Source of the DNA: Clytia hemisphaerica
Lineage: Eukaryota; Cnidaria; Hydrozoa; Leptothecata; Clytiidae
NCBI GenBank assembly: GCA_902728285.1
Contig: CACVBU010001004.1
Span: forward strand, 1,122,167 to 1,186,166
Direction of reading: 5' to 3'
Length of the DNA stretch: 64,000 nt
The notes under the pieces were generated by a model. It was not told the DNA's origin. It did not search any database and saw only the letters and a program-made list of their open reading frames with translations. Below are positions 23,291 to 34,620 of this stretch, piece after piece; within the stretch, counting starts at the first letter, position 1; every line of letters begins with the position of its first letter. Position numbers and translations under genes: made by a program.

Positions 23291-25694
23291 AGGGGTTACG
23301 CGCGCTCCAGGACGCTTAAGTGCGTCCCTCCACTCTGTTTGCGTGGCAAATAATGCTGATTGGGAAATACAGAGTAGCTCCATCTAGTGTTTTGAATAAG
23401 ATATCTGTGACCATAACAGACCGACCTAGCACGGCAAGTTTTTTTCAAAATATAAAAAAAAGTGCCGAAAGTTCTTGGTTAACCTCACTAATATCTAGGG
23501 TAGACTCTTGAAGGGAATGAGCACTAGCGAAAAGTGAAAACAACAGGGCAGATTCACAGCTTTTTGGTTGGACACTCTTTTGAAAACTTTTACCCGATTT
23601 TTTATCTCTGACCGAAATTGTTTATAGGATATAGAATTTCAAGTCCAAAATATTTGAAAAACACACGGATTGGGGGGAACTTAAAATCCCGCCAAAATTT
23701 CTTTGAATAAGGTACCAAAATTCTCATACTCAAAAATTTAAAAAAATCCAGGAAACCTCTTAAAAAACTCTTGAGTCATTCTCAAAATATAGTCAAAACT
23801 CCTTGAGCTCTATTAACTTTCCAAAAAAAAGGCCTAAATTCGCTAAAGTTAGAATGGCTAGGGTAATGGCTAATAGATTATTTTTCACAAGGTTATATAT
23901 ATTGTATCATTTGTCCGAAAAACCAAGTGCGGTATTAAGTCTTTAAAAGAGCCTAGGAGCAACTAAATTAGCTTGTTTTAATTGCCGATCATTATGATGA
24001 ATTGATTAATTGATTAATAATTAAATTATTAAATTTTTTTGTAATTTAAATTCATTATGAACATTTTTATTTTAAATCAATAAATAATCTTTTGGTTATT
24101 GATATAAATATTACCATAAATTTTGATTGCGCTTTAATCCCTGTTGTTCATCAGTAATTGGCCCGTAATCGGTTAAATTCTTGGTTATTAAACTCCAGTG
24201 CAAAGACGAAAAGTAAAAAATGGAAAAAAGCTCCAGTGCAAAAGCGAAAAAAGTAGCTTTTGTCTCCCACTCTTCACTTATCTCATCAAGAAAATGTAAA
24301 ATGGAGATAAAGCAGCGGTGCAAAAAAAAATCCACAATCGTATATCGTATTGGTGTCATGGGCCGGGGCCCCGGGGGGCCACCCGGGCCTTGGCCCGACC
24401 ACATTTTTTCAAAGTAAAAAGAAAATTTACCAATCAAACCAAATTTTTGTCTAATAACGTTAAAACAAACCTGTTTTAGGCGATCTAGAAGGGGTAAAAT
24501 TCAGAAATTTTCGCCCGTCGGCGCCAACCGGTGGAGCCTCCTTCGTCAGTATATCATGGCCCTATCACTTTCAAAGTGGAGCCGCGGCCCCTGGTGTTCA
24601 ACTTGGTCGTTGTTACCTTAAAGACTCATCTAAAAGAAAGGAAGAAGTCCAAACGGGAGAGACCAGCGATACCGTTGCGGGAGATCTAAATGTTGGACGA
24701 AAGCACAAAAAACAGAACTTGACGTTTTATTGGACGAAGGAGCTCAAGGATACTGCAAGATGAAAACAACGTAATAGACACCAAAATTGTATTATTTTCG
24801 CAAAACCTGGACATAAAATTTTAGGAAGGAACTACAAAAGAAGATATTGAAAAACTAATGCGAAAATACTAATGGTCCCCACCTTTACAATATTCAAAAC
24901 ATATGGCATGACAAAGGCTTTCCGACTAATAATCATCGTCATAAAAATCACCCTTATTCCAAGAATAACCATCGCTATTCTTGGAATATGAGTGATAATT
25001 ATTACGGCGATTATTAGCACGCTCAAAATTGTCACTCAGCCGATTATAACCACTGGAGGCAGTACTGGAACTTCTTGACTCTTCTCTCTGGATATGATCA
25101 CTTACTTCTTGTAAATGTCGATCGAGTCGAAATAAGAGTCAACACGAGTCACGAACGACACTTTAGTTAAAACGGAGCCATAGGTTTTCTTTGACGCATC
25201 TTCACTGTGGAAAATGGCTAAAAATGAATAAAATAACACATTTAGCTAACGAAATATAAATACAGTACAAGTCAAAATATAAAGATACATCAGTTAGATT
25301 ACAAAGACAAGTCAAAGATATAACATATAAAAGAAGAAATAGAAACTTACTAAACACACTGTGGCTGAACATACACGTACACGTCAACAGATACTTTCAA
25401 CTAACACTCACAATTCCAATACGCAGATTTATAACACATCACAACAACTCATACAACAACTAGAAATCCTCAATGGACGAACACATAACTATACACACAA
25501 TACGGTACTATACATTACAATACGCAACTCCCTAGACACATAATATAGACAATACACGTGAGACTAATACAAATTATATAGTAATCATTTACAGTTTCAC
25601 TACGAAAGTCATATCAAATAATAAATCTTAAGTACAAAGGAAGCGATGAAAACGAACGTAAAACTAAAAGACAAATTAGCTTCATTTTGGCAGT
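23291..25694. other. Interior of the YqaJ gene region, no exon recognised
   Basis: This should be introns or inserted DNA of the minus-strand SWIM-YqaJ gene. A weak minus-strand coding-like block (ESTLDISEVNQELSALFF) lies at about 23515-23458. A strongly GC-rich patch at 24360-24405 (ggccccggggggcc) stands out from its AT-rich surroundings. The SWIM zinc finger expected between the two ends is not visible. Confidence 0.35.
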
Positions 25695-26151
25695 TACACT
25701 TCTTTTGTATAAATACTATTTGAATTTACATTTCTTTCTTCAAAAATTTTTCTTCCTTTATCCAATGTTTTTATTATGGCAGTGTCTGGAGTTTTTCCGC
25801 TTTTCTTTCAATGGTTTTCGATTTCCTTCATACTAAATAAAGGAAGAGATTCTAAAGACTTTCCCCATTCCTTTGAATTCGACTGAGTAGATGCTGTTTC
25901 TTTTGATCGTGTTGGTTTTGATTGATTTGGTGCTGGTGAGGGTGGTTCAGTTGCTGCTTGGTGGTTTGTAGTCTCTTTAGTTGAATTATTTATTTTATTT
26001 TATTTACAAGAACAGAACAGGAACTGGAATCAAATATCGACAAGTCAATACCTTCTTCATCATATATACAAATTATTGGAATCTCTCTATAATGTACAAG
26101 TTCTGCAAATATTTTCTCATCTTTACTAACTCTTCTACTGCTTGCCGCCAT
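25695..26151 (-). pseudogene. N-terminal part of the SWIM-YqaJ family gene
   Basis: From an ATG at 26151 in good context (aagATGGC): MAASSRRVSKDEKIFAELVH then YREIPIICIYDEEGIDLSIF up to a stop in an A/T-rich run. It continues in another frame with a Ser/Thr/Pro linker (TTNHQAATEPPSPAPNQSKP), then EWGKSLESLPLFSMKEIENH, a stop (about 25810), and KKSGKTPDTAIIKTLDKGRK, EERNVNSNSIYTKEV. The 'LPLF..EIE.H...SGKT...IIKTL.+GR+..EER' pattern is one I associate with the start of SWIM-zinc-finger/YqaJ proteins in invertebrates. The YqaJ part lies downstream on the same strand (23290-22437). Two breaks indicate decay. Family naming is from memory. Confidence 0.55.
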
Positions 26152-26408
26152 CTTGTTTACATATTACCGTGGCCCGCCTCGTTTTCATGTAAAATTCCCG
26201 CGAAAAAAAGATTAAGCCATTTATTTCGAGAAAAGCGTATTGAAACACTTGATGCACTTAACAAGTTTTCTAGTTGGCGAAAAAGCTTTTTTTGATAATT
26301 TGAAATCAAATTAAAGAATATACCGGAGATGACCATACTGAAGAGGGCAAGAGGGGTCGAGTCATATGTTTTCAAATATAAGGAAACACCTCTTTTTTAT
26401 AGGACCGG

Positions 26409-26575
26409 TGTCAGCGTAAAAATATACTCCCCAAAATTTTCACTCCCCAGTCATAATTTACTAGATAATAATTACTCCCCAGTATTCTTTTCCTGGGGAA
26501 TCATAACTCCCGGGAGTAAAAATTTGCGCAGCAATAATGACTCCCCGTAGGAAATTTATACTCCCTTGAACAGTA
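26409..26575. repeat. Repeat end sharing the TGT..CGTAAA terminus with 41.7 kb
   Basis: TGTCAGCGTAAAAATATACT is followed by many units of 'act-cccc-ag' and 'ggaaatt.ataactcccgg' in both orientations. The reverse complement of 41640-41757 (TGTAACCGTAAATTCTTACT) has the same beginning and the same unit type. I read both as ends of one DNA transposon family. Confidence 0.5.
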
Positions 26576-26580
26576 TACCG

Positions 26581-27067
26581 AAAAAAGTGAAAATATTCAA
26601 GGCACTCGGTTTCTACGGAGGTTTTTGTTATTATCAGAATAATCTTATATCAGAGATCTTGTATCATCTTAAAATCCAGATTTTGGGGTTCGAATCTAGG
26701 AATTTGTTAGTAGATGCAATGTGTAGGAGATTTTGATTGTAAGTTATGAGGTATTCAAGACTTTTAAGAGAGCAAATTTTCAAATGGGTTTCGACATCCA
26801 AAAACATAAGTCCAGGCAAACTTTAGAAACGAAAACCACCCCATGAATAATAAGAAGAACCCTGGTTTGATGATTTGAGTAAAAATATGATGTATTTTAA
26901 GAGATTCCTTTTCAACTCAAAAAGAAAGTTTATGCCTAAGTACTTATAGCAATAACATTAATATTGAAAAATTCGTATACAATATGTATGTATAAAAATA
27001 GCTTACTAGTAATGAGAGCAAACGCATGACTTTTGAATGACAAAATTAACAAATAAAAACGTTATGA
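26581..27067. other. Spacer upstream of the Helitron remnant
   Basis: AT-rich. No Rep nuclease HUH motif or other coding sequence is seen here, so the Helitron protein is cut off at its 5' side. Confidence 0.4.
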
Positions 27068-29702
27068 ACGCTATCATGCAAAAAAAAAGTTGAAGACATT
27101 AATGAAAATGAGCTTGACGATGATTATGCAAATTTAGTAAATAGTGTTCAGAGGCATACTAAGTGCAGTACAGCCTATTGCTTACGTAAAAAGAATGACG
27201 ATGAACAATATTGTAGATTCAATTTTCCTTTTGAGGATTGCAATGAAACTTATATTGAATTTAAGGAATTGAATTCAAAGAAATATGGTAAGCAGTACAG
27301 ACCAAAAATTGTATTCAAAAGAAACGACTCAAGAGTAAACAGGCATCAGAGATTGCAATTGCAATCATGGAGAGCGAATTGCGATATACAACCAATTATT
27401 GACTACAATGCATGTTTAGAATATCTTGCTAAGTATGCCTCAAAGGCAGAAAAAATATCAGATGTTGCTCGAGACGCTTTTGTTTCTGTTGTTGAGAATT
27501 TAAAAGGAACTGAACAAATGAGATCTGTTATTCAGAAATTAATGATTAGAGCTGTCGGGGAAAGAGATTTTAGTATACAAGAGGTAATGCACCATATATT
27601 ATCATTAAAACTGGTCAGTTCATCTTTTCAAGTTGTTAATGTTTCGGTTGACGGATCTCGAAAGGTTGAAATCAATAATGAGGATGTCCTTACTGAAGCT
27701 TCAACTGTTGATAATTATGCTAACAGAGCTAACCTTGAAGGATGTGATGCATTCGTTTTAGATAGCAATTTTATGCAATTTGTTTCAAACTATTCAGTGC
27801 AAAAAGATGTTTTGAAAAAACGTAAGAAGCCAGTTATTGTTAGAGCCTTCCCAACACCATCATTTGATCCAAAAGGACCTAATTTTTATGTATTTTGCAA
27901 ATACCAACTGCTAAAATACAAACCATGGAGGACCAGGATTAGTGATGCTTGGGATGGTTTAAGTGAGAATGATACTGATATGTTTTGCCAAAAATGGAAT
28001 GAGTTTTTGCAAACTGATTTAGGTCAAAGTGTTGTCCCTAATTGGAGAAGAGAATTTAATAATGCTGAATTATATTTTGAAAGGTCAGAAACTGATGAGT
28101 TTGAAGAGAATGTTGAAGGGGAACGTGAAGAATGGATGCACTTAGCTGATTTATGTGGGAATAACAACGAAATTAATCGAGATGAGCCATCTCATAACGA
28201 TTTAGAATATTGGCAGTCTTGTAGAAATAACTACACTGAAGAGCAGATTGGAAATATGGTTTCTTGGCTTGACAAAAGAAAAGCCAAAATATCTGAGAAC
28301 CCAGTTGAACAAGTGTTTGAACTAAAAGTAGACTCCCTTAATGAGTCGCAAAGAAAAGCATTTGATATATTATTAGATCAGGATATGAATCAGAGAGATC
28401 AGCTATTCATGATGATTACCGGGTTAGCAGGGAGTGGAAAAAGTTACTCAATTAATAACATTAGAGCTTTACTGAAAGAGAAATGTATTGTATCAGCCTA
28501 CTTTGGAATAGCTGCATTTAATATTAATGCTAAGACTTTGCATTCTTTATTGAATCTTCCAATAAGAGGAAAAAACCGAAACGATTTGAAGGGTCCTGCA
28601 CTCTTACGACTACAAGAAAGACTCAGTGGAATTAGATATATGATTATTGATGAGTATTCTGTTGTTGGTCAAAATATGCTAGGATGGATAGATAAACGGT
28701 GTAGACAAGGAACAGGTGAATCAGACAAAGCTTTTGGTGGAATATCTATAATCTTGGTAGGAGATATTGCTCAATTACCCCCTGTTGGAGATGAAGTATT
28801 GTATCATAAGAAACCTAGAAGTGAAATTGGTACATTGGGTTTTTGCATGTATAGAAGGTTTACGACTGTGATAAAGCTTACAGTAAATGAAAGATCTAAA
28901 GGTGATTTATTATTATTATTCAAAGCTGCCTTATTGAGATTAAGAAACGGTGATTCAACTGAGGAAGATTGGCAGATGTTCTTATCTAGGACACCTGCCA
29001 ATTTGACTGATAATTTAAATTTAAAAGACTTTGTGAAATTATCTTTTTCAAATGAGAAAGTTGCTTCCGATAACCATGAAGCATTGATGAGCTTAAATGT
29101 CCCAGTGGCACAAATTAATGCAAGACACAGTAATAAAGAATCAGCTAAACTTTCTTCAGGCGACATGGGTGGATTAGAACCTAAGGTATTTTTAAGCATC
29201 GGTGCAAGAGTAATGTTGACTAGAAACCTTTGGACAGACCAAGGACTTTGTAATGGGTCAATGGGAATAGTTAAAGATATTATTTATCAAGAAGGAGATT
29301 CTCCTCCAAATCTACCTATAGCTGTTATTGTTCAATTTGACTCTTTTTATAAAGGACCAAGTGTATGCGAAGACCAGCCTTGCTGTGTTCCGATTATTCC
29401 TTTAACAAATTCTTCAGACCTTCGCAACTACCTTTGAGATTGTCTTGGGCAATAACTATTCACAAGTCTCATGGATTTACTTTGAATTAAAGCATGGATT
29501 GATTTAGGAAATACAGAAAGATTTATTGGTTTAGCGTATGTTGGGATCTCAAGAGTGAGAAAGCTAAAAGATATGCTAATCGAGCCAATGACATTAGAGC
29601 GATTACAAGATATTAAGAAAAGGAAAAATTTTAAATTTAGAGAATTAGAAGAACAGAAAATTAACGGTTTGGCACTAGAAACTGAGGCGAGATTGATTTA
29701 AT
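27068..29702 (+). pseudogene. Helitron Rep/PIF1 helicase, 5'-truncated and broken
   Basis: The frame is open from 27068 to 29437. Its start is the end of the Rep region: STAYCLRKKNDDEQYCRFNF, then YLAKYASKAEK holding the two catalytic tyrosines four residues apart (near 27422 and 27434). The HUH metal-binding motif that should precede it is missing. The PIF1-type SF1B helicase follows: GLAGSGKSYSI (Walker A, about 28421), MIIDEYSVVG (Walker B, about 28640), ILVGDIAQLPPVGD (motif III), and IGARVMLTRNLW. Beyond 29437 the helicase continues in other frames with AITIHKSHGFTLN and AYVGISRVRKLKDMLI (motif VI), ending at 29702. Two frame breaks (about 29425 and 29490) plus the missing N-terminus make this copy non-autonomous. 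Helitrons replicate by rolling circle using Rep nicking and this helicase. Confidence 0.93.
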
Positions 29703-30720
29703 AAGGGTGTACATTGATGAGAACTAAACGTTTTTAATGACTGGGTGGGTGGTAATACATTTTCAAAATTGTAAATAATGATTTTTTCTATTTAAAGCTC
29801 GATTTGAAATACATGTCACAAACACAATTCAATGATGCTTCTACATGACACTTCCTAAAGGTAAGAGTGGTATTTGTCGTGAGTGTTTTTTCAGTGCAAC
29901 AGTATAATTAGTAGAGTTATGTCTTATGTTATAGTGGTACTACTTTTTTCACGTTACATGGCAACAGAAGTCGCCCAAAGCTACACCTCTCAAATTTTGA
30001 GCCTTTTTAGGTGAGGAACCAGAATCAAAACATCCCTTTGAACAGGCTTAATTTAGCAGAAAGGTTTATAGTGACATAATGGCTCATTTTTTAACAATTT
30101 TAAATGATTTGATTTTTTTCTCCGTTTTTAGGTCATTTTCAAGCTTATCAACAAAACGAAAAAATGATTTCAATAATCAACCTTCGTATCGTTATTTCAC
30201 AATTTGACCTCTAGCATGTTCCGTCAATTCGATGCTATTTGTTCAACCATTTTCCTTGATGTTCCCGATGCGTGTATTAATTCAGACCAGTTATTTATAT
30301 TGACTACATGATTACAAGTAAAACGGGTTATGAATAATTTACATTCAACAAATAAACCTAAACGTTATCAATTCACAGCAGTTATATATTGACTACATGA
30401 ATGCTGTATTTCTATCTACAACATATTACGAATAGGTTAGATTCAACAAAACCTAAACGTTATAAATGTTGTTGACTTCGGATATACACAAAGTTGCTGA
30501 TACAATGATGCTTATTTCCCTGATAGTAGACTGGTGTTTTTGGTCTTTAACTATTTTAGATGTCATACCATACAACGTGGTAGTTGGAAATTGAATTGTG
30601 TTGAGACGGACTTATCAATATTTTACATCAGGAAGCATATTTTTATAAAGACTTCTTTCCATTTTAAACGATAATATTTTTACACGAAAAATACTAATTT
30701 TAATACAATACATGCCTAAT
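29703..30720. other. AT-rich stretch after the Helitron gene
   Basis: No gene recognised. I looked for a Helitron 3' end (hairpin followed by CTRR) and could not place one with confidence. Confidence 0.4.
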
Positions 30721-30721
30721 C

Positions 30722-30920
30722 TTAAGTTCCAAATAAACGCCCCCCCCCCCGCTTGTTAATTTTTCGAAAATTTTCCAACCCCCCGGACCTTATTTGGACC
30801 CCACCCCCCTTTATCAATCTCTAAGAATACTTTCAGCTGTCAAAGAGAAGACCCCTTATTTTGCTCTAAATAGCCTGATTTTAGCCTAATTTTACCTTAT
30901 TTTTCGGTTTCAGAAGTACA
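30722..30920. repeat. Half copy of the C-run 'ccaaataaacg' element
   Basis: It starts cttaagttccaaataaacg followed by a C-run and proceeds through ggaccttatttgg, aaagagaagaccccttattttg and gcctgattttagcc to ggtttcagaagtacaa. It matches 37436-37630 nearly base for base and stops at the same place. The complete element with both ends is at 45211-45536. Confidence 0.75.
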
Positions 30921-31923
30921 AAAGATATTCAAGATTTTTACTCTTTTTTAACAACTCAAAAGTTTTGAAAACATTGGCGGTTTTATTGACTTCCTTTGCC
31001 AATTCTTTTACACACAATGACAAATATCTTTATAACTGATTTTCCCGGAATAATTAATCAGGTGCCAAATAAACGAGACTAGATGGAGTTTTTGCAAGAA
31101 TTTCTATAATTGAATTGGCATGTATGTATCATAGTATCTAAAAATGATCAAAAGACTACAAAGACGTCATAATCCTAACTTTGGAGTCTAAAATCTAAAT
31201 TCAGGTATAAAAATCGGCAATATCCATTTAAAAGTTTTCTATATACTTTCTTGAGAGCTTTTGAATGGTACAGTGGTCTCTTCATAACTCGAACACCCAA
31301 AGTGGAATCGAAAATCGTTTAAGTAGTAGCGAGTTTGAAATTTTTGCAATTTTTTTCTCTAATTCATGGAAAGAGTTGATGCAAATGAAATATTTGATTA
31401 AATATGTACTTTTTGGGTCGATAAGAATTGGAGTTATAGAGTCTACTGTATATGTAAAAATTTTCTTTCAATAAAGTATTGATATCTTTATCCGATAAAT
31501 TCTGGTATTCGATCAAAATCAAAGTCATCGTTAGACTTGCTTTAAGAAACCATAGTCTATGAAGAAACTCATAAACGAAGCTCCATTTTTCGATATACGT
31601 TCGAAAAGCCAAATTCGCCTGGCTGATTTACAAGTTTCCATATATTGTTATGAGCGGTCAGCGTTCCGCGCTCGTTCAGATACGTCTCGCTCCCTCCCGC
31701 CCTCTAGATAAAAAAGAAATAATAATAATAATTCGATATTTGTACGAATCCATGTCTTAACACGGACGTCCCTTTCAAAAATAAAGAAACAGTAATTTAG
31801 GTTTGTGAGTGTAACCGCAATACCTAAAAGGATTGTGGGAAAAGGAATTAAGTGGCAATACACGCCGTACCGTTTCTTCCTTTTCAACTTGAAACCAGAG
31901 TGAGAACATCTACTACAATAATC
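30921..31923. other. Spacer, nothing recognised
   Basis: AT-rich. The frames at 31265-31474 and 31364-31612 show no family features. Confidence 0.4.
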
Positions 31924-33718
31924 ATGAAACTTTCATCAGAAAAAGACTTGTAAGTTTTTCTTTATTTTAATTGCCACTTCCTCGTGTCTATGGTATGGGT
32001 ATTTAAAAAAATTAAATCAGATTAAAAACTAATAACTATTTTTTAATTGCCAAACCAAAATACTTGGTAAATTTTTCAGAGTTTTTGAAAACTATGAATA
32101 CAGAAAGGCCTTGGTCCTTACTTTACAGGGAGACAATTTTGACAAAATTTCTGATATTCCTGTTTTGTTAACTTTTTCCAAATCTTTAGAATTTGTTTTT
32201 GTCATTGAAAGAAATGTCAAAATGTTCATTTTTAGGTTTTTCTGTTTTTTTTTTTTAACTTTAGGGAGACTTAAGCTTGAACAAACCAACCCTTACGTGC
32301 CTCACATAATAACTGAAAACTTCTTAGTCCAAGTAACTGCCCGAAAGAGTCAGAAGTAAAGGGTATCTGGAACCTTACACTTCTAATAAGACATTTATTT
32401 TCATAATTTCATCTAGGGATGACTCATGTTTGTCAGAGTCAGAAGAGGCATTAAAAAGGAACTCATCTGAGAATGCGGAAACTTGTGATGATACATCCAG
32501 TAGCACTCGAGTTCAGGTATTTATAACTATTTAATTTGCAATTTTCAAAAATTAAATTCTGGTATACAGTAGTTGCACCAGAAATCCAGCTAAGAAGAAT
32601 AAACCTGTGTTTTTATTTAAATTGCCTGATTATTGCAAAGCTAGCTATAATTAAAGATATCTTAAAAATGGAAATGTGGATAAAAGGGAAATGTCAATAA
32701 CGATTACTATAAAATCATAATGATGATTTTGAATTTATTTTTAGGATTGACGGGCTATGTCCATATGGTAACTCCAGAAAAGACATCAAAAAACAATAAC
32801 TCATACTTTGATGTTGACATCAAGACTTCGCCAGTAGCAAGGTGCAGAGTTCATGTGATGGCTGACCACATTGCCAACCGAGAAAACTTTGTCTCAATAA
32901 AAGACCAAGGTAAAGCAGTTGCATTATTCAATGTATCACCATTAAAAGCTGGTAAGAGATTTTTTAATCCAAAGCTTGGTGCTTCATTTAGACCGATTAG
33001 CCCACTTGAATTCCACACTGATGAGAATAAGGCTCTTGGCGTTGCTTCTATCATTGAATCACCACCAGATGGTGTTTTTGATATTGAAGGTCAAGTCAAA
33101 TTTGTTGAATACCCACGCTGTGTGAATGTCAATGGAAGGGAGAGAAAATTGAGAGAGGGAAAGTTTCTTGATGCATCGAACGTAGCTATCGACATAACAA
33201 TTTGGTCACAGGATTTGTACAGTATTATTAACGAAAACAACTTCTATTCTCTAACAAACATGGCAACCTCTTTTTACAAAAACCAAATACGACTGTGTAC
33301 GACTATGGCGACAGAAATCACCAGAATTGACTCCAAGGAGCAGTTACAATGGGCCGGTACACCTCTATCCGCTACAACAAATGTCTGCTGTCCGGATCTT
33401 GTGTCTGTCAAGAAAAGAGAATATGTCTCTTGCCGAAATATTGATTGGAGAAAGAAGATAGTTATTGTAAACAATTCACAAATCGCATATTGTTCATCCT
33501 GTAAAAGAAAGATGCTTGTATCCAAATGTGTTGCCACCTTCGACTTTGAGGTTATAATTGATTTAAATGGTCAGCAAATAAAGTTGACTGCTTTTCCTGA
33601 TGTGCTGGAGTTTTTTGACGAGCTTACAGAGGAGTGTGCACTCCAGCCATTTCATGTTGTATATGATAAGAAAAAGATCATGACAAGGTTTGAATCCCAC
33701 AGAGATGATCTTGCTTAG
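31924..33718 (+). CDS. Spliced RPA-like OB-fold (ssDNA-binding) protein
   Basis: Exon 1 (31924-31949, MKLSSEKD) ends at GTAAGT. Exon 2 starts at 32080 in matching phase (FENYEYRKALVLTLQGDNFD, SDIPVLLTFSKSLEFVF). Exon 3 (32265-32355) and exon 4 (32417-32516, acidic SESEEALKRNSSENAETCDD) also join in phase. The large last exon (about 32742-33718) encodes three OB-fold-like segments: GYVHMVTPEKTSKNNNSYFD, a second ending near FYSLTNMATSFYKNQIRLCT, and a third built round a zinc-ribbon-like set of cysteines (VCCPDL, YVSC, YCSSCKRKM), as in the RPA70 C-terminus. The exon 2 donor is unclear and exon 4 to 5 is one base out of phase, so an exon is missed or the gene is broken. A role in binding single-stranded DNA is inferred; it may belong to a Helitron. 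Confidence 0.6.
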
Positions 33719-34180
33719 TCCATTTTTTATTTCGTGGATATATGCTGTTGAAATTTATTGTGTTAACTTGATTTACATTTTTTAACCAGTTTTAACCTGT
33801 GATTTCTTTTAATTTTTGATGCCTGAAGAAGATGGTAAAACTTGAATCCCAGAGATGATCTTGCTTACTTTATCTGCTGTTGAAGTTTGTTTTGTGTTTA
33901 CTCTATTTGATTCTTTTCCTTTTAATTTCTTTTGTTTTTTATGACCTAGGGTAGTTCTACTTAGTGTTCAAACTGAATACTGAAAAGTGTTGGCCAAAGT
34001 ATTGACCATTTTAAGTCAAAAAGTTCCACATATTCCATATTATCTATTCAACCTGGGAATTGTTTTTGCTGTGTTTACATGTACTTTTGATCTGGTCTCA
34101 TCAAAATAGGGTTTTGCTATTATGTGGTTACTACTTACAAGAGCAGCCAACAACGGATATTTGTCAAATGTCTGTACTAT
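33719..34180. other. 3' flank of the RPA-like gene
   Basis: AT-rich. 'cttgaatcccagagatgatcttgctta' near 33840-33868 repeats the last coding bases (33690-33717), so a short piece of the gene end has been duplicated. Confidence 0.4.
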
Positions 34181-34620
34181 TTTTCCAGGAGAGAGATTTT
34201 AGGGAGAAAATCCAGGAACAATTTGCTTAGCGAACAGACATGAAAATCTAGGAGGATGTGAATTTTATCAAAAGGACAGGCACCAATTTCATTAAAATAT
34301 CTGTTTGGAAAATCCAGGAGCGTTTGAAAAAAGAACACATCAAATTTTCCAGCAGAACTCTGTTGTGTTAGCGAAATCCAGGAGTAATCATGAAAAATAA
34401 CACATATATTTTTCCAGTAAGAACACTTTGGGAAACAAAAACAGAACAAAATTACTTTTTTCCAGGATCAATTTGTATAAAACACATGCATTTATCCAGG
34501 AACCCGAATTTCCTCATCGAACAGATATTTTTTCCAGGAGCTAAAATTTTCTCATACAACAGATGTACTTTTCCAGGAACCAAAAGTCAAAATAACAAAT
34601 GGTTTTTTCCAGCCCTGGGA
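34180..34620. repeat. Diverged tandem repeat with 'ttttccagga' units
   Basis: About eight units of some 40-60 bp, each carrying tttccagga(a/g) and a variant of 'ctcat..aacagat'. Frames on both strands are open because of the repeat and are not genes. Confidence 0.55.
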
